DNA of 33,446 nt from Didymodactylos carnosus (Eukaryota > Rotifera > Eurotatoria > Philodinida > Philodinidae): the NCBI GenBank assembly GCA_905250885.1, contig CAJNOQ010001298.1, forward strand, positions 1 to 33,446. Reading direction: 5' to 3'. The position numbers and the translations under genes were made by a program. This document shows positions 10,167-33,446 of this stretch, piece by piece (within the stretch, counting starts at the first letter, position 1; each line of letters starts with the position of its first letter). The notes beneath the pieces were generated by a model. That model was not told where the DNA came from. It saw only the letters and a program-made list of their open reading frames with translations, and did no database searches.

Positions 10167-10902
10167 TACTCTCCATCTTACTACCTTAGAAGAATACGTA
10201 TCTTTTTTTAACGCTTCCAACACCAACTGAGTAAAGATTTGAATTTAAAAATGACTGATGCATGCAGCTTAGATAGAGATCAATAATTACATTCATTTAA
10301 GACATTTTTCATTTTGTCATATTTTATCAACAAAGATGTGGTATGTGCACAGAAATTAGTATGTTAAATTCTTCGACTATTCTTCAGCTTTTATTTCATT
10401 TTTTTTCTGTAGATCATACTTTTCTCGCTTCTTTATTTAAAGTATAATATTTTGATATCTGATCATAGTAAATAGATGTAATGAAATAGATAGATAAATG
10501 CGAAATGAATGATCTTCCGTTTTACACATTATATACAGTTCTCTAAAACAGACCGTGATTATCTTACCTGAAAAACATAGAATAACAATAAAAAAAAAAG
10601 CTCTTGTATAACCGAACAAATACACACAATTAACGAAAAAAATCAATAGTTATGAAACACAGTGTACATCTCATTAAAACAAATACATGGCACGAGTAAA
10701 AATAAATGTATGATCTGACAAAAACATAAGTCAACATAAAAAAACAAAAAAAATAACCTTATCAATGTTCTGACGAAGTACAAACAAAGTAAAGTAGTTA
10801 AAAAGTAAATGTAACGAGAAGAGATTCTAACAAAAAGATACTCAGCTACTAAGCTGTTTTAACGCCATTTGAATACATAAAATATAACAATAAGAAATAA
10901 AA
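10167..10902. other. Convergent intergenic region
   Basis: Separates the plus-strand DUF5672 gene from the minus-strand gene at 10903. It is AT-rich, and no gene or repeat was recognised. The minus-strand frame 10437-10646 looks like chance. Confidence 0.5.
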
Positions 10903-11712
10903 TTAAAGATCTTCAATTAATCGATGAGATTCAATACGTTGCTGTTCTTTTTGAAGTTCATCTAACATATTTTTCATATCAAGATTCTAGAACATCAAGA
11001 ATGTAAACATAATTCGTTATTCTATTGAATAGATATAAACAACTTGTAGATATAGTCTTGTTTTCTGTCCTTACAATTTCTTTTCGCGATCGTTTAGATG
11101 ATGTTGCATTAAGTCGTTTTCTACCCGAACCTGAAAAACTTTGACTTCTCACGGATATTATACTTCGTGAATTTATTGTTTCACTCAAAAATACATCATC
11201 CGATTCAATCGAACCAATTGACATAGAATCTTCTAAATCACTTGTTTGTCTTGAATTAATTGTAGTACGAGTCATCGGTTGTTTATTTGATTTAAACTTT
11301 TTTGTTGATGGAGCAAGAGACGTACTAAGTGGCGACAATGTGGATGTGATTAATGATAAACCTGAATCATCATGCAAAGCTGGACAGAAATAGAGAAAGA
11401 GAAACGAATGAAGACACTAAGTAGCTAAAAAATCTTACATGAATTATTAGGTGTTCGTGATGTTTTAAATTTTTCTTTGACATGTGACATTTTATAATTA
11501 CATCCAAAATCATCATCATCATTAGTAGTAGAATTCAATGGTATCAAATTTCGACTTATTAATCGTTGTTGTTTTGCTTTGGATGTGTTTAAATCATTAT
11601 TGTTACCTAAAACATAAAATATTGTTATTAATTTTGTTTATATTGCTATTAATCAATTACTTGTTCGTTTATTTGTGACATCACGAAATGCTCGTTTTGA
11701 TCGTTCCATCAT
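10903..11712 (-). CDS. Hypothetical basic, Ser/Thr-rich protein, four exons
   Basis: Not recognised. Exons 11712-11661, 11606-11439, 11379-11075 and 10986-10903 join in phase (1, 1, 0) with GT-AG introns of 54, 59 and 88 nt. The total of 609 nt gives 202 aa. The N-terminus (MMERSKRAFRDVTNKR) resembles the RxxFxDVTN-type starts of some cell-cycle proteins, and basic clusters (SGRKRLNATSSKRSRKE) suggest nuclear localisation. The middle is low-complexity Ser/Thr/Asp, including a DDDD run. The C-terminus (DMKNMLDELQKEQQRIESHR) is a predicted short coiled coil. It lies downstream of PRKD on the same strand, 961 bases from its stop. A chromatin or mitotic role is a guess only. Confidence 0.7.
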
Positions 11713-12673
11713 AAAAATTTGTAAACAGTAAAAAAAAAAAAATAATCTTAAATAATGAATACAATTCATAACTTAACATTTTTAAGTTGACTGAATCTTT
11801 TTTCATTTTGATATGGTAGTCGTAGTGGAAGTTAGTATCGAGAGAATTTTTTTTTTTTTGATAAAACGAAATAATTACTATTTTTCAACTCTCTATCAAC
11901 TGATGTACCTTTGACTGTATGATAGAAAGTATTAGTAACATTGTTTTGTTCTTTATTTTGTGGACATCGAAAAGAAAACTGACAAATATAAAAAAATACA
12001 TATAACCATATAACACCAAAACAAGAAAAAAAAAGAAAAAAAAAAAGTTGACAAAAAAAAAATGAGAAAAATGTTTACATAGAACGCACGTTTATAAACA
12101 AAAATACGAACTAATTAAAAACAACAGTACGACTAGAAAACACACTAAGATCATTTTAGTAAAGTTTTATTTCACTGCTTTTTTATGACTAGTTTCACTG
12201 TGCGTAGAGAAAAAGTTAAATGCTTTAATTTCACAAACTTGTCCTACATTTGATATCAAAAGCACACTAAGGACAATTTAACTGTTCAAATCTACGTATG
12301 AAATACCGGAATTTGTCAACTATTTCCAATCTAAAGCGAAATCAATTTGTTTCTGTATGTTTGTTTAATAATATCTGACACCGACAATAGAGATAGCACC
12401 TTGCTGCACAACAAAAAAAGAATTGAAAAGTATAAACAATAACGACATCTAAATAAAATCACCGTGAACTATAAATAGAAGTATTTGATCCTAAACGATT
12501 GACAAGAATCTTGATCGGATCTGAAACGAAAAACAAAAAAAGAAAAAAAAAACTAGCTATTTTTATATTTTTATAACTGTACAATTATCTATTCCATAGT
12601 TAACAATATGACGAAAGTTTTAAATGTATGTGAATGAAAAAATTAAAGTCTTCTCTTTAAGTTAATACGAACC
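11713..12673. other. Intergenic region between PRKD and the hypothetical gene
   Basis: No coding region was seen. It holds A-runs (about 12025-12062) and T-runs (about 11849) and would contain the PRKD 3' UTR and the promoter of the hypothetical gene. No foldback element was recognised. Confidence 0.45.
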
Positions 12674-25286
<12,613 letters not shown>

Positions 25287-26102
25287 TACTAACGATTTTC
25301 ACTGAAAAATAATACGATGACATAATTTCACATTACAAATACTAAAACAAAACAGATAAAACTTTTCCAAAGAGATTCTTAGCAAAAAAAGAAGCGCTTC
25401 ATGAATATAACAAAAACTGAAAAATAGGCTGTAACATTTAAAAGAAATGCTAACCTGAACATGACAATCAATCATAAATTGAACCAATTAGTTCCAAGAA
25501 GATACGGTCGATGTTAAATCCTTTAAAAAATGTTCACCGATTCTACTAGTGGAAGTTTTAGTAAAAGTATTTAACGAAAATTAACTATTGATTATACATG
25601 TATATATATAAATTAATCACGATACATATCAATTTGTGTATTTTTCTAACCGCAGTAGCTAATTAAGACAGCCTAATCAGAAGCCTGTTTATCTCCTCTC
25701 TAACAATGTTTTGCAAACGGATTCATTCGGAAAACATTTCTAGCATATTAAACATTTCTAGTGTATTAAACATATTAAGTATAACCTTCTAAAATTACGT
25801 AGTATTCATATAAGAAAAAAGCGTGAATATAACGCGTACAAAACGTTGACGGTAGAGCCCCTTTGCCATTCGTATATAAATTGTAATTCAAGTAGGCAAT
25901 GAGAAAAAAGGAAAAGTTGCAACTTTTATATTACATTTTCACAATCTTTTGCAAAACCTCAATTTCTATAATAGCCTGATCACGAGTTGTATTTAATTGC
26001 ATCACGTTTATCTCGCTATAATACGTAAGGCTGTTTCTTTTTCATTTGTTGTCTTGATTGCAAGTCTACATCATTGATTGTATACATTGTTTGTACTCAT
26101 AA
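25287..26102. promoter_or_regulatory. Divergent upstream region of PRKD and RNase Z
   Basis: 816 bases separate the two start codons, which face away from each other. On the PRKD side, tattatttttcag just upstream of the ATG is a possible 5'-UTR splice acceptor. No reliable TATA or initiator element could be assigned. The minus-strand frame 25299-25487 has no motif. Confidence 0.4.
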
Positions 26103-27272
26103 ATGGAACTAGTATTTCTCGGTACAGGAAGTAATAATCCTACACCACATCGTGGTGCTTCTTCGTTGGCACTTCGTCAAAATGGTTTAGTTTACTTGTT
26201 TGACTGTGGCGAGGGCACTCAAATTCAATTAATGAAAAGTAATTTAAAATTTGGTAGAATAACAAAAATTTTCATTACTCATTTGCATGGTGATCATCTA
26301 TTCGGTTTAAGTGGCTTATTATGTAGTTTATCGTCTGGTATGACGAAGAATCAACACGAAAATGATGGAACAGAAACTGAAAGTCAAGATGTGGCACCAA
26401 GTGTCATTCTTTACGGTCCACTCGGATTGCGAAAGTACGTCGAAACAACTCTGTCACTTTCGAGCTCAAAACTTGTATTTAAATATGATATATATGAGTT
26501 AATTCCAAATCCCGATGATGGCATCATTTTATCTCAAGATGATACCGATGTTTTGTTCAAAGACTCTCAGACAAAGACAGTATCTGCGGAATTTATTTCT
26601 GATCCTAGTCATGAAAAAGGTGGTTATTATCAATATCATTTATCAACCGATGACAATTGTAATGTTTATGCTGTATCTATTAAACACCGACTTCCAACGT
26701 ATGGTTTTATCATCATCGAAAATAACCTTCCAGGAAAATTTGATATTCAAAAATTACAAAAAGAACACGGACTGAAACCGGGGCCGTTTTGTTCAAAATT
26801 GAAAGCTGGTGAACAAGTCACACTAGAGAGTGGTTTAGTATTAAAACCAGAGGAATTTGTTGGACCATCGAGAACAGGAAGAAAAATTGTTATTTTGGGT
26901 GACTGTTCTAACGCTATGAACATCATTCCATTAGCAATGAACTGTGATATTCTCGTTCATGAAGCAACACATGATGATACGTTAAAAGAAAAAGCAATTG
27001 AATTTGGACATTCGACACCATCAATGGCAGCCGATGTCGCTGAAAAATGTAATGCAAAATGTTTGTTATTGAATCATTTTAGTCAACGATACCGTCCGGT
27101 TAAACAAGAAGGCAAACTAGATTCAACAAATGCAAAAAAAGCTAAAAACGAAGATACTGAAGACGATATAACAACAGATTTATTATTATCACAAGCAAAA
27201 CAGTGTTATCCATCTCGACCAGTATTTATTGCTGAAGATTTCTTTACTTATACGTTACAGTTACCAAAATAG
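26103..27272 (+). CDS. Ribonuclease Z, short form (ELAC1-like), tRNA 3' endonuclease
   Basis: Intronless, 389 aa. The enzyme removes the 3' trailer of precursor tRNAs. It is a metallo-beta-lactamase fold from residue 1 (MELVFLGTGS) with the zinc motif THLHGDHLFGL (H60, H62, D64, H65), then KHRLPTYGF (H195), LGDC (D267), LVHEATHDD, FGHST (H303) and LLLNHFSQRY (H325). The insertion carrying GPFCSKLKAGE (227-237) is that of RNase Z rather than generic lactamases. Length is close to human ELAC1 (363 aa); the excess is in acidic loops near 81-98 and 333-355. No targeting peptide is apparent, so nuclear or cytosolic. The start is the conserved family start. A polyadenylation-like AATAAA lies at 27443. 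Confidence 0.95.
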   Translation: MELVFLGTGSNNPTPHRGASSLALRQNGLVYLFDCGEGTQIQLMKSNLKFGRITKIFITHLHGDHLFGLSGLLCSLSSGMTKNQHENDGTETESQDVAPSVILYGPLGLRKYVETTLSLSSSKLVFKYDIYELIPNPDDGIILSQDDTDVLFKDSQTKTVSAEFISDPSHEKGGYYQYHLSTDDNCNVYAVSIKHRLPTYGFIIIENNLPGKFDIQKLQKEHGLKPGPFCSKLKAGEQVTLESGLVLKPEEFVGPSRTGRKIVILGDCSNAMNIIPLAMNCDILVHEATHDDTLKEKAIEFGHSTPSMAADVAEKCNAKCLLLNHFSQRYRPVKQEGKLDSTNAKKAKNEDTEDDITTDLLLSQAKQCYPSRPVFIAEDFFTYTLQLPK

Positions 27273-27442
27273 TTTTGTATTTAAAGTAATTCCAACTTTT
27301 TTTTATAACACTTTTTGGCTATTTTCTTTTTCTTTCCCAAAATGTTTATTTTCATATCTTTGCGAAACAGTTCAGTCTAAATTGTTTACAATTAGATTAG
27401 AAAATCGAATGAAGGAATGCGAAACTTTTCTTATCTCAAGAT

Positions 27443-27448
27443 AATAAA
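27443..27448 (+). terminator. Polyadenylation signal AATAAA after RNase Z
   Basis: The canonical hexamer is 170 bases past the stop codon and just before the MITE at 27465. It is assigned by position only. Confidence 0.45.
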
Positions 27449-27464
27449 TTATGTGTACTGTTTA

Positions 27465-27817
27465 GAGACGGGCACCGGGACCAAACAAATTTTCTGGTCC
27501 CGATAAAATATTTGTGTGCCATTCCGTTAACTTTAGTGGTAAACTATTATTTGACCACGCATTTTGTACAGAAATGTTTGCTCTTTCAACCTATATATAT
27601 TAAAGTATACATTGCCGGAACCAATCTGGTCTCATTGTATTTGCTAAATAAATTGATAACGAAGGTCTGTAATATACTTTAATATATTTAGGTTGAAAGA
27701 GCAAACATTTCTGTACAAAATGCGTGGTCAAATAATAGTTTACCACTAAAGTTAACGGAATGGCACGCAAATCTTTTACCGGCACCAGAAAATTTTTTTG
27801 GTCCCGGTGCCTATCTC
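27465..27817. mobile_element. 353-bp MITE with about 145-bp inverted arms, TA-flanked
   Basis: 27465-27609 pairs with 27673-27817. Ends are gagacgggcaccgggacc and the complement of gagataggcaccgggacc; TA lies on each side (27463-27464, 27818-27819). The loop is about 63 bases. Each end also holds a small inner pair (cgggacca / tggtcccg). The two halves are highly similar, suggesting recent origin. It sits between RNase Z and SOSS-B, ending 47 bases before the SOSS-B start codon. Confidence 0.82.
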
Positions 27818-27864
27818 TAGTACTGTTATATTTTATTTCATTGTTTTATCGTAGATAATTTGAA

Positions 27865-28476
27865 ATGGATAATAATTCAGCTATACTCGATGGAACAACT
27901 CCGTTTGTCATTCAATTACCACCACCTGATCGTTTCGAACCAACGTGCATTGCTAAATTAGAACCAAACCAACGAAACGTTAATTTACAAGTAATTGTAA
28001 TAAAAATAAATCAGCCGCAAAAAACACGAGAAGGACATGAAGTTTATTCATTAAAAGTTGCTGATAAAACTGGTAGGTGAGTAAAGTATAGAATGTTATT
28101 CACACAATGTTTGATTTTATTTAATCTAGGTTCAATCTATTTGAATGTATGGAATACGGTTGGAAAACTTATTCGAGAAAGTGATATATTAAGATTAACC
28201 AATTGTATAACACAAGTATTTAAAAATTCATTATGCATTAAATTAGGACGATTGGGAAGTATACAACGCACAAATGATTTTTTAATGGATTTTTCGGACG
28301 AACCTGATATGTCAATATTGGCGTTATCAGCTCCTGAAATGCTCAAGTTAATCAAAGAACAACAACAAGGTGGACAAAAGCGTCATTTTGAAGGAACAGG
28401 TGGAAATGAAGATAATGGAACACGTACACAGGGACAAATGAGCGCTAAACGAACTATTCATACTCATCCTAGTTGA
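27865..28476 (+). CDS. SOSS complex subunit B (NABP/hSSB homologue), ssDNA-binding protein
   Basis: Two exons, 27865-28072 and 28130-28476, with a 57-nt GT-AG intron in phase 1, give 184 aa. The protein is the OB-fold subunit of the SOSS complex, which binds single-stranded DNA at double-strand breaks in the nucleus and, with INTS3, links to Integrator. The OB fold covers about 30-130: LEPNQRNVNLQVIVIK, TREGHEVYSLKVADKTGSI (the junction restores this conserved segment), LNVWNTVGKLIRESDILRL and IKLGRLG. The C-tail is Gln/Gly/Asn-rich, as is common in this family. It has about 29 residues before the fold, more than human NABP2. The MITE occupies its proximal promoter. Confidence 0.92.
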
Positions 28477-28695
28477 CTTATAGAAACAGTTGTATTTATT
28501 TTTAAAAGAAAAAAACACAAATGTTAATAGAATTTGTATATATCAGATAAATATAAAAGTAGTAATATGATCACAAAAGGAAAAACTTTAGAAATCTCAG
28601 AGAACTATTGCCTTTTCTCTTGGACATCATCAAACCCTTTTATGCTGTTCAGTTTGTTTTATTATACATACCTTTTATAGATGAGTATATAATAC
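28477..28695. other. Short gap between SOSS-B and the C15orf61 homologue
   Basis: 219 bases, AT-rich, with no repeat or exon seen. It must hold the SOSS-B 3' end and the next promoter. Confidence 0.5.
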
Positions 28696-29288
28696 ATGCT
28701 GGTGAGTGTATTTAATCATTTCTTCCGATCACATTCATTACCAAAAGCATCTGAAGTCTTGTTATGTCATTTGAGACAAAGAAAATACCCAGCCTGGACA
28801 TCTTATTTTTTATCTTATGCGGATTGCTTAAACGATCAGTTTGGACAAACACATTTTAATTTTGATGTCGATGGTACTAACTATAATATACTCCGAACAG
28901 GTATTCAATTCGTGTAAGATAACTGTCATCAACTATGCGCCTTACTATTATTTTCAGGCTGTTTTCCGTACATAAAATATCACTGTACTAAAAGAGAAAA
29001 AACAACGTTGACTGTTGAAGATCGCATATATCGAATTATTAAACTAATAAATCTCGGTAAGTTGCAGTTTTACTAACCTAAGCGTTCACACTTGCACGCT
29101 ATCCAAGCATATAGTTGAATTATAAAGTTTACCATAACTGTTGAGGATTTTTTCTTTTAGGGTTTGGTACAATGACCTATGGTATTACTGCTATATTCTT
29201 AATACGTCATCACGAAATTGTTAATACAATGAAGGGTCCTGTGAAAATATACTTTTTGATTAAAGAGGAGAATGATGCATTGTATTAG
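28696..29288 (+). CDS. C15orf61 homologue, small conserved metazoan protein
   Basis: Three exons, 28696-28900, 28958-29056 and 29161-29288, joined in phase 1 by introns of 57 and 104 nt, give 143 aa. Recognised by SEVLLCHLRQRKYPAWTS, NDQFGQTHFNF, YNILRTGCFPYIKYHC (across the first junction), INLGFGTMTYG and the ending GPVKIYFLIKEENDALY. A hydrophobic segment (about 104-118) may be a membrane helix. Function is not established; I recall the family as uncharacterised, possibly mitochondrial. It is about the usual size. The AAAATAAG near 29320 and AATAAA near 29827 are candidate polyadenylation sites. Confidence 0.93.
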
Positions 29289-30183
29289 ATAAGACGTGTT
29301 AATAGTTAAATACCAGTAGAAAAATAAGTGTGTATCTAAAAACTGCCAAACAACCATTTAATACTTAAAAACTTATATGCTACTAAACAATTTATCAGAA
29401 TATATTGTATATTTGCTCTCATCCAACTGTGTTGAATTTCTTTTTATAATTATTTGTTTTATTTTATAGTATCAGTGTTTATTTTTTTATTAAACTTTGA
29501 TCAACGATAGACTTCACTGATAAAGAATAGCAACTGACGATAATCATGACTTTTTGAGAAACATGGTGCATCAAGTATTGGCAAATCATTAAGTCATATT
29601 GTGAAGCTAGTCAACAGAGAAAACAACCACAGACAGTAGCGACTCAACAACAAAATTTTGCATAGAAAATGATTCCCATAGTCTAAGTATTTTTCATGCA
29701 ATACACGATGACCTAAATGTTCTTCTAATTATACAATTTTATCTCTAATACGCACGTCTCGTTACAGATACTATAAAATTGCTTTTCTTTGTGCTAAACC
29801 GATTTAGTGAAATTGCACATATAAATAAATAAACAGAAAAAAATGGCAATAGCAGAAAAATAACATTAGATTATATCATTTTTTACATTAAAAAAAGCTT
29901 TTGTTAACAGACAAAACATTTCCTATATTGAACAATTTCAAATATTGAAAATTATAGTTAAAAACCGAGGCGCGCAAAAAAAATGTGGCAGTAGTTTTTT
30001 CTCTAATGAATATTTTTACCCAGTACTACGTGCATAACGGTCGATCTGATTCTTATTGTTCGATAAAAATGAAGTGCTAATGGTCCATTATTACAAATCA
30101 TTTTTATGTCCTCCTTTTCAACAGATTTATGAGTCAGAATACTGTAGTCGAATTTAATTATTCATTATTAGAAATAGAAACGA
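29289..30183. other. Convergent intergenic region
   Basis: Between the C15orf61 homologue (plus) and RNF41 (minus). No gene, exon or clear inverted repeat was found; it presumably holds both 3' UTRs. Confidence 0.5.
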
Positions 30184-31743
30184 TTATTCCACGCCATGAG
30201 CAAAAATCATTACTATACCTATAATGTAGATAAAAAAATTTTAACTGACGAAAAAGTAAAAGATTGCGGTTTCCTACCTGGATCATGAATCATTTGTAAT
30301 TCCATATGTCTATTATCACATGCCAATACAATGACAGCTTGTTTGCCTACAAAATACAAACGTTTAGTAAAAAAAACTATTTGACTTGAGCAAGAACACA
30401 AAATTGTTGAATATGACACATTTTTTCTTACCAGGTATTCGTCGACAAACGTAGGATTCATAGTGACGTCTATTTACTTGTCTTGTTTCTAATGTTGAAA
30501 GTCCTTGTGGCCAATGTCGTTCGTGTGCATTTTCCATTAATTCATTCACCACGTGAGCTGGACAACAGCTCTCTGTCAAAGCACGTTTAATAACTGCTTG
30601 TAAAACAGCATCTGGTGTACTTATCATGCCTCCCCATCTGGTGACTCTTGCTACTGGAAGAGATGATGACCAACTGCAAAAAAACGAAAATCTTTTTTTA
30701 TTATTGAATCACTAAAACAGTCCGGTAAAGGACAACAATAAAAAAATATTAAATAAGCAAAGTCAATCATCCTTTGTAAGAAAAACAGCATTCTACTCAC
30801 CGTAATACTTCATCATTTTCAACATGTTCAAAATATGTACTGACAGTTGGATTATTTATACGTAAAACACGAATGAATTCCTACAATAAATAATAAAACC
30901 ACATATTCATGAACTAGACAGTGAATCGTAAAAATCATTATCATTCTATTAGAGACAGTTATTATATTAGAGTTTTTTTAGAATATTCACAATAATCTGG
31001 AAATGGACCAGAGAAGTAACATTTGCAAACGTACTTTTCTCTCAAAAACAAGGAACATACCTGTAATGTTCGAACTTCCGCTTTATATAAATCCATATCC
31101 GTACGATAATTTTGTAGTTCTTCTTTAAATTCTTCTAATTCTTTCCGTAGATCACGAATACAATTATGGCTCTAAAATAAACAGAAACACGGTCATCAAC
31201 ATAGGAATAACATAAACTTAAAATAACGTGTACCTGCACGGCGTCTTTAGGTATCATGAGACCACAGCCTTGAGCACATTCTATAAGCTTTTTGGGATTA
31301 AACTCACATTCAACCAAATGAGAATTAAGGTTTTCCATCTTTAATACTGCCGAACATCCATGAGGTTCATTTTCACATGTAATATTGAGCCTATCAGGAA
31401 AACACAATAAAATAAAACTAAACACCAGTTGGTATTGCATCATACCTGCTTAATAAGTTTTTAAGTATTCGTGGAACTGGTTTAAGCTGGCCAGGTACAA
31501 TAGCACTTCGGTCTACCGGACAAGTTTGATTTCTTGATAGCCATTCATTTATACAAATCTGACAGAAGGCGTGTTCACAATCAGGAGACTAAAGGAATTT
31601 AACATGGTTTTTTATTAGATTGAATAATTGAAGTTCTGAAAAGTACAGCTTACTTGGAGTGGATCTTGGAGAACTCCACCACATATTGCGCAGATCAATT
31701 CACCGTCAATTTCGTTTGGAAAGCGAGCTACATCATAACCCAT
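30184..31743 (-). CDS. RNF41/NRDP1 RING E3 ubiquitin ligase
   Basis: Eight exons (31743-31654, 31588-31446, 31390-31234, 31171-31061, 30880-30801, 30673-30432, 30346-30278, 30218-30184) sum to 927 nt, 308 aa, with agreeing phases; human RNF41 has 317. NRDP1 ubiquitinates receptors such as ErbB3 and BRUCE and binds USP8. The C3HC3D RING spans 18-56 (C18, C21, C34, H36, C39, C42, C53, D56), keeping the unusual final Asp. A cysteine/histidine region follows (about 78-130; CENEPHGCSAVL, CGLMIPKDAV), then a coiled coil (about 131-170; LRKELEEFKEELQNYR), then the USP8-binding domain (VARVTRWGGMISTPDAVLQA, NELMENAHERHWPQGLSTLE, GKQAVIVLACDN, IVMIFAHGVE). The start MGYDV is conserved. An acceptor at 31759 shows a spliced 5' UTR. 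Confidence 0.96.
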
Positions 31744-33144
31744 CAAGGTAGATAATATCTGAAATAAACAATCAATAAGCAAATATTAATTAAGTTGAAC
31801 CATTTTCCTATTGATGTTCTAATTTCTTAAAAAAATACCCTCCAGATAAATAAACAGAATTTTATTATAAAAATAGTTTTAGTCTGAAAGTAGCTGTGCC
31901 CTTCATAATGTAATAAATGCGGTTGATAACAGGAATTGAATCCAGTGAGCTAGGGGAATGCAGTATACAGCAAAATATAGAGCAAAAGATTAGCACTATT
32001 CTTCCTTTTTATTTTTTTCCTTTGTATTCCATTAGCTGTCAGGTTTTTTATTCAAAAAATACTGATATGACGTGAAAGATGAAAACTCATCTGATTGTAG
32101 GACACGCCTATTCGTCACAAGATTCTGACCAATCAAAATGGCATAGATATCGCTAATCAAATAACGATTTTCGCTTGAGTTTTGGTTCAACATTACAGTT
32201 TCACAAAATAGTTCATTACGATCAACTATTAAGATACTTCAGACTAATTTTGAATAGCAGATAATTTAAATATTTGCTTTTGTGTTCCTGTGGTTACAGT
32301 TTTGCTCAACGTCATTTGCATGATTAATTTATGATAGCTATATACTTTTTAGTCAAAGCATTATTCGGAAGGACGCAATTTCAACTTCAGCAGTGTTTTG
32401 AGTTACTTAACGCAGGACCAATTCTGTTTTCTCATCTTTCGAACCAGAGACCATTGCAGGGCAACATTTTTGGCCCTGCCCGGTTGATCAGAACGCCCTA
32501 CAGTGCAAAAGAAAGTTTTTCTTCTTAATCTAGAAGACTTTATCTTCAACAAACTCATCACAAATACTGGATGTGTTTCTCGTGTGTAACAGAATCTTTT
32601 TTCTATTAATTATCAATTTTAGAAAAGTTAGCTGTCATTTTTATTGTCACATATACGAAAGATCTCAAAATTTCACTTAAAAAGAAGCTTGAAAATCTCA
32701 AAAATCAATCTCTCGCAGAGTAAAACAAAGAAATTTTTGTCGCCCTGTCCAGCAACAGGACAGGGCAAAAAAAATATATCGCCCTGCCCGGTAGGACACG
32801 GCGGCAAGACAACAAGACAGGCCTGTCTAGCGATGGTCTCGGACCTGAACCATATAGTAGAAAATTACTGAAAAACAAATTTTCTATGGGTTTTCTTTTT
32901 CTAATTAACAAATGTTGTATGTTAGATTACGTACTCGCATGATTTCAAGTATATTGCTCGTTCACAGACGCGACTGCTGCGTTGGGGGTTAATAACCATA
33001 ATTGACAAATACTTTCAACAGATGCCACCAGACATATGTTTATTTGTTCTAACACAAAGAACAATAATATATTACACTTTTGAGTTAATATCGAAATCTA
33101 GGATAAAAACGTCTACTGTCTGGTAAACTAATGACTTCATATCA
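31744..33144. other. Noncoding region upstream of RNF41
   Basis: Contains the RNF41 5' UTR exon boundary at 31758, probable promoter sequence, and the GC-rich foldback at 32410-32876. No gene was recognised; the frames at 32331-32528 and 32644-32871 run through the foldback. Confidence 0.5.
32410..32876. repeat. GC-rich foldback region with repeated gccctgcccggt words
   Basis: Words gccctgcccggt occur at about 32474 and 32780, with caggg/ccctg pairs around each. A perfect 9-bp stem with a 7-base loop lies at 32742-32766 (gccctgtcc ... ggacagggc). The outer parts pair weakly (gaaccagagaccat near 32441 against atggtctcggac near 32832). GC content is clearly above the surrounding sequence. Probably a degenerate MITE. 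Confidence 0.55.
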
Positions 33145-33446
33145 CCGGAACAAAAAAAATAAAGTTGGTTTAGAGTTGCTGAAAAGTCATTTTTCGTATT
33201 CAGCACACTCGATAACCCAGAAGATTTTCTATTTTTGGCTCGGGGTACTTCCGAAAGTTTAAGAAAACTTTTGAAACAAAATGGCGCAAAAAGTTTTCCA
33301 TGGAAAAATAATATTAATTTGAAAACTTTTCCTAAACTTTCGGAAGTACCGCGGGCCAAAAACAGAAAATCTTCTGGGTTATCGAGTGTGCTGAATACGA
33401 AAAACCACTTTTCAGCAACTCTAAACCAACTTTATTTTTTTTCCGG
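33145..33446. repeat. 302-bp inverted repeat reaching the window end
   Basis: 33145-33270 pairs with about 33322-33446 at high identity (both outer ends read ccgga(a)c/aaaaaaaataaagttggtt in sense or complement). The spacer is about 50 bases. The right outer end coincides with the window edge, so the true element may be longer and target duplications cannot be checked. Confidence 0.85.

Noticed and set aside
28073..28130. Donor at 28076 (AG/GTGAGT) for the SOSS-B intron
   Set aside because: It breaks phase; the donor at 28073 gives TGSI, the conserved sequence.
31446..31743. A broken RING (last ligand Asp instead of Cys) in RNF41
   Set aside because: The C3HC3D arrangement is normal for NRDP1.
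32331..32871. Two plus-strand frames of 65 and 75 codons
   Set aside because: Both lie in the GC-rich foldback and translate its repeats.

Overview
The window looks like AT-rich nuclear DNA from a small invertebrate animal, most plausibly a bdelloid rotifer (Rotaria/Adineta type). The reasons are full animal gene orthologues with many short introns (often 45-80 nt), low GC, foldback and terminal-inverted-repeat (TIR) elements in most intergenic gaps and some introns, and two intronless sugar-metabolism genes of non-animal character. The species is an inference. No organelle, plasmid, phage or CRISPR features were seen.

Layout. 1-2490: a small four-CxxC zinc-finger gene whose first exon lies between the arms of a 104-bp inverted repeat, a cluster of short repeats, and an 817-bp TIR element flanked by TA. 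2490-5811: almost featureless. 5812-10166: two intronless genes, a PLP-fold sugar dehydrase/aminotransferase (DegT/DnrJ/EryC1/StrS family, with His in place of the catalytic Lys) and a type II membrane glycosyltransferase-like protein (DUF5672). A decayed copy of the dehydrase 3' end lies downstream of the first gene. 10903-11712 (minus): a four-exon nuclear-looking protein of unknown function. 12674-25286 (minus): a complete protein kinase D gene (21 coding exons, about 749 aa). One kinase-domain exon is present as two alternative versions whose splice phases exclude joint use. A 7.8-kb intron separates exons 2 and 3 and is filled with inverted-repeat elements. 26103-29288 (plus): a compact cluster of short-form RNase Z, a SOSS-B single-stranded-DNA-binding protein and a C15orf61 homologue, with a 353-bp TA-flanked MITE between the first two. 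30184-31743 (minus): RNF41/NRDP1 E3 ubiquitin ligase. 31744-33446: noncoding, with a GC-rich foldback and a long inverted repeat running to the window edge.

The animal genes do housekeeping and signalling jobs (tRNA 3' processing, DNA-damage ssDNA binding, DAG/PKC signalling, receptor ubiquitination) and form no obvious pathway. PRKD and RNase Z are divergent across an 816-bp shared upstream region; C15orf61 and RNF41 converge. The two sugar genes may be related in function (deoxysugar or glycan synthesis), but this rests only on proximity and family.

All spliced models were built by hand. They rest on GT-AG (once GC-AG) boundaries, phase agreement, summed exon lengths divisible by three and recognisable family motifs. 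No database search was run.
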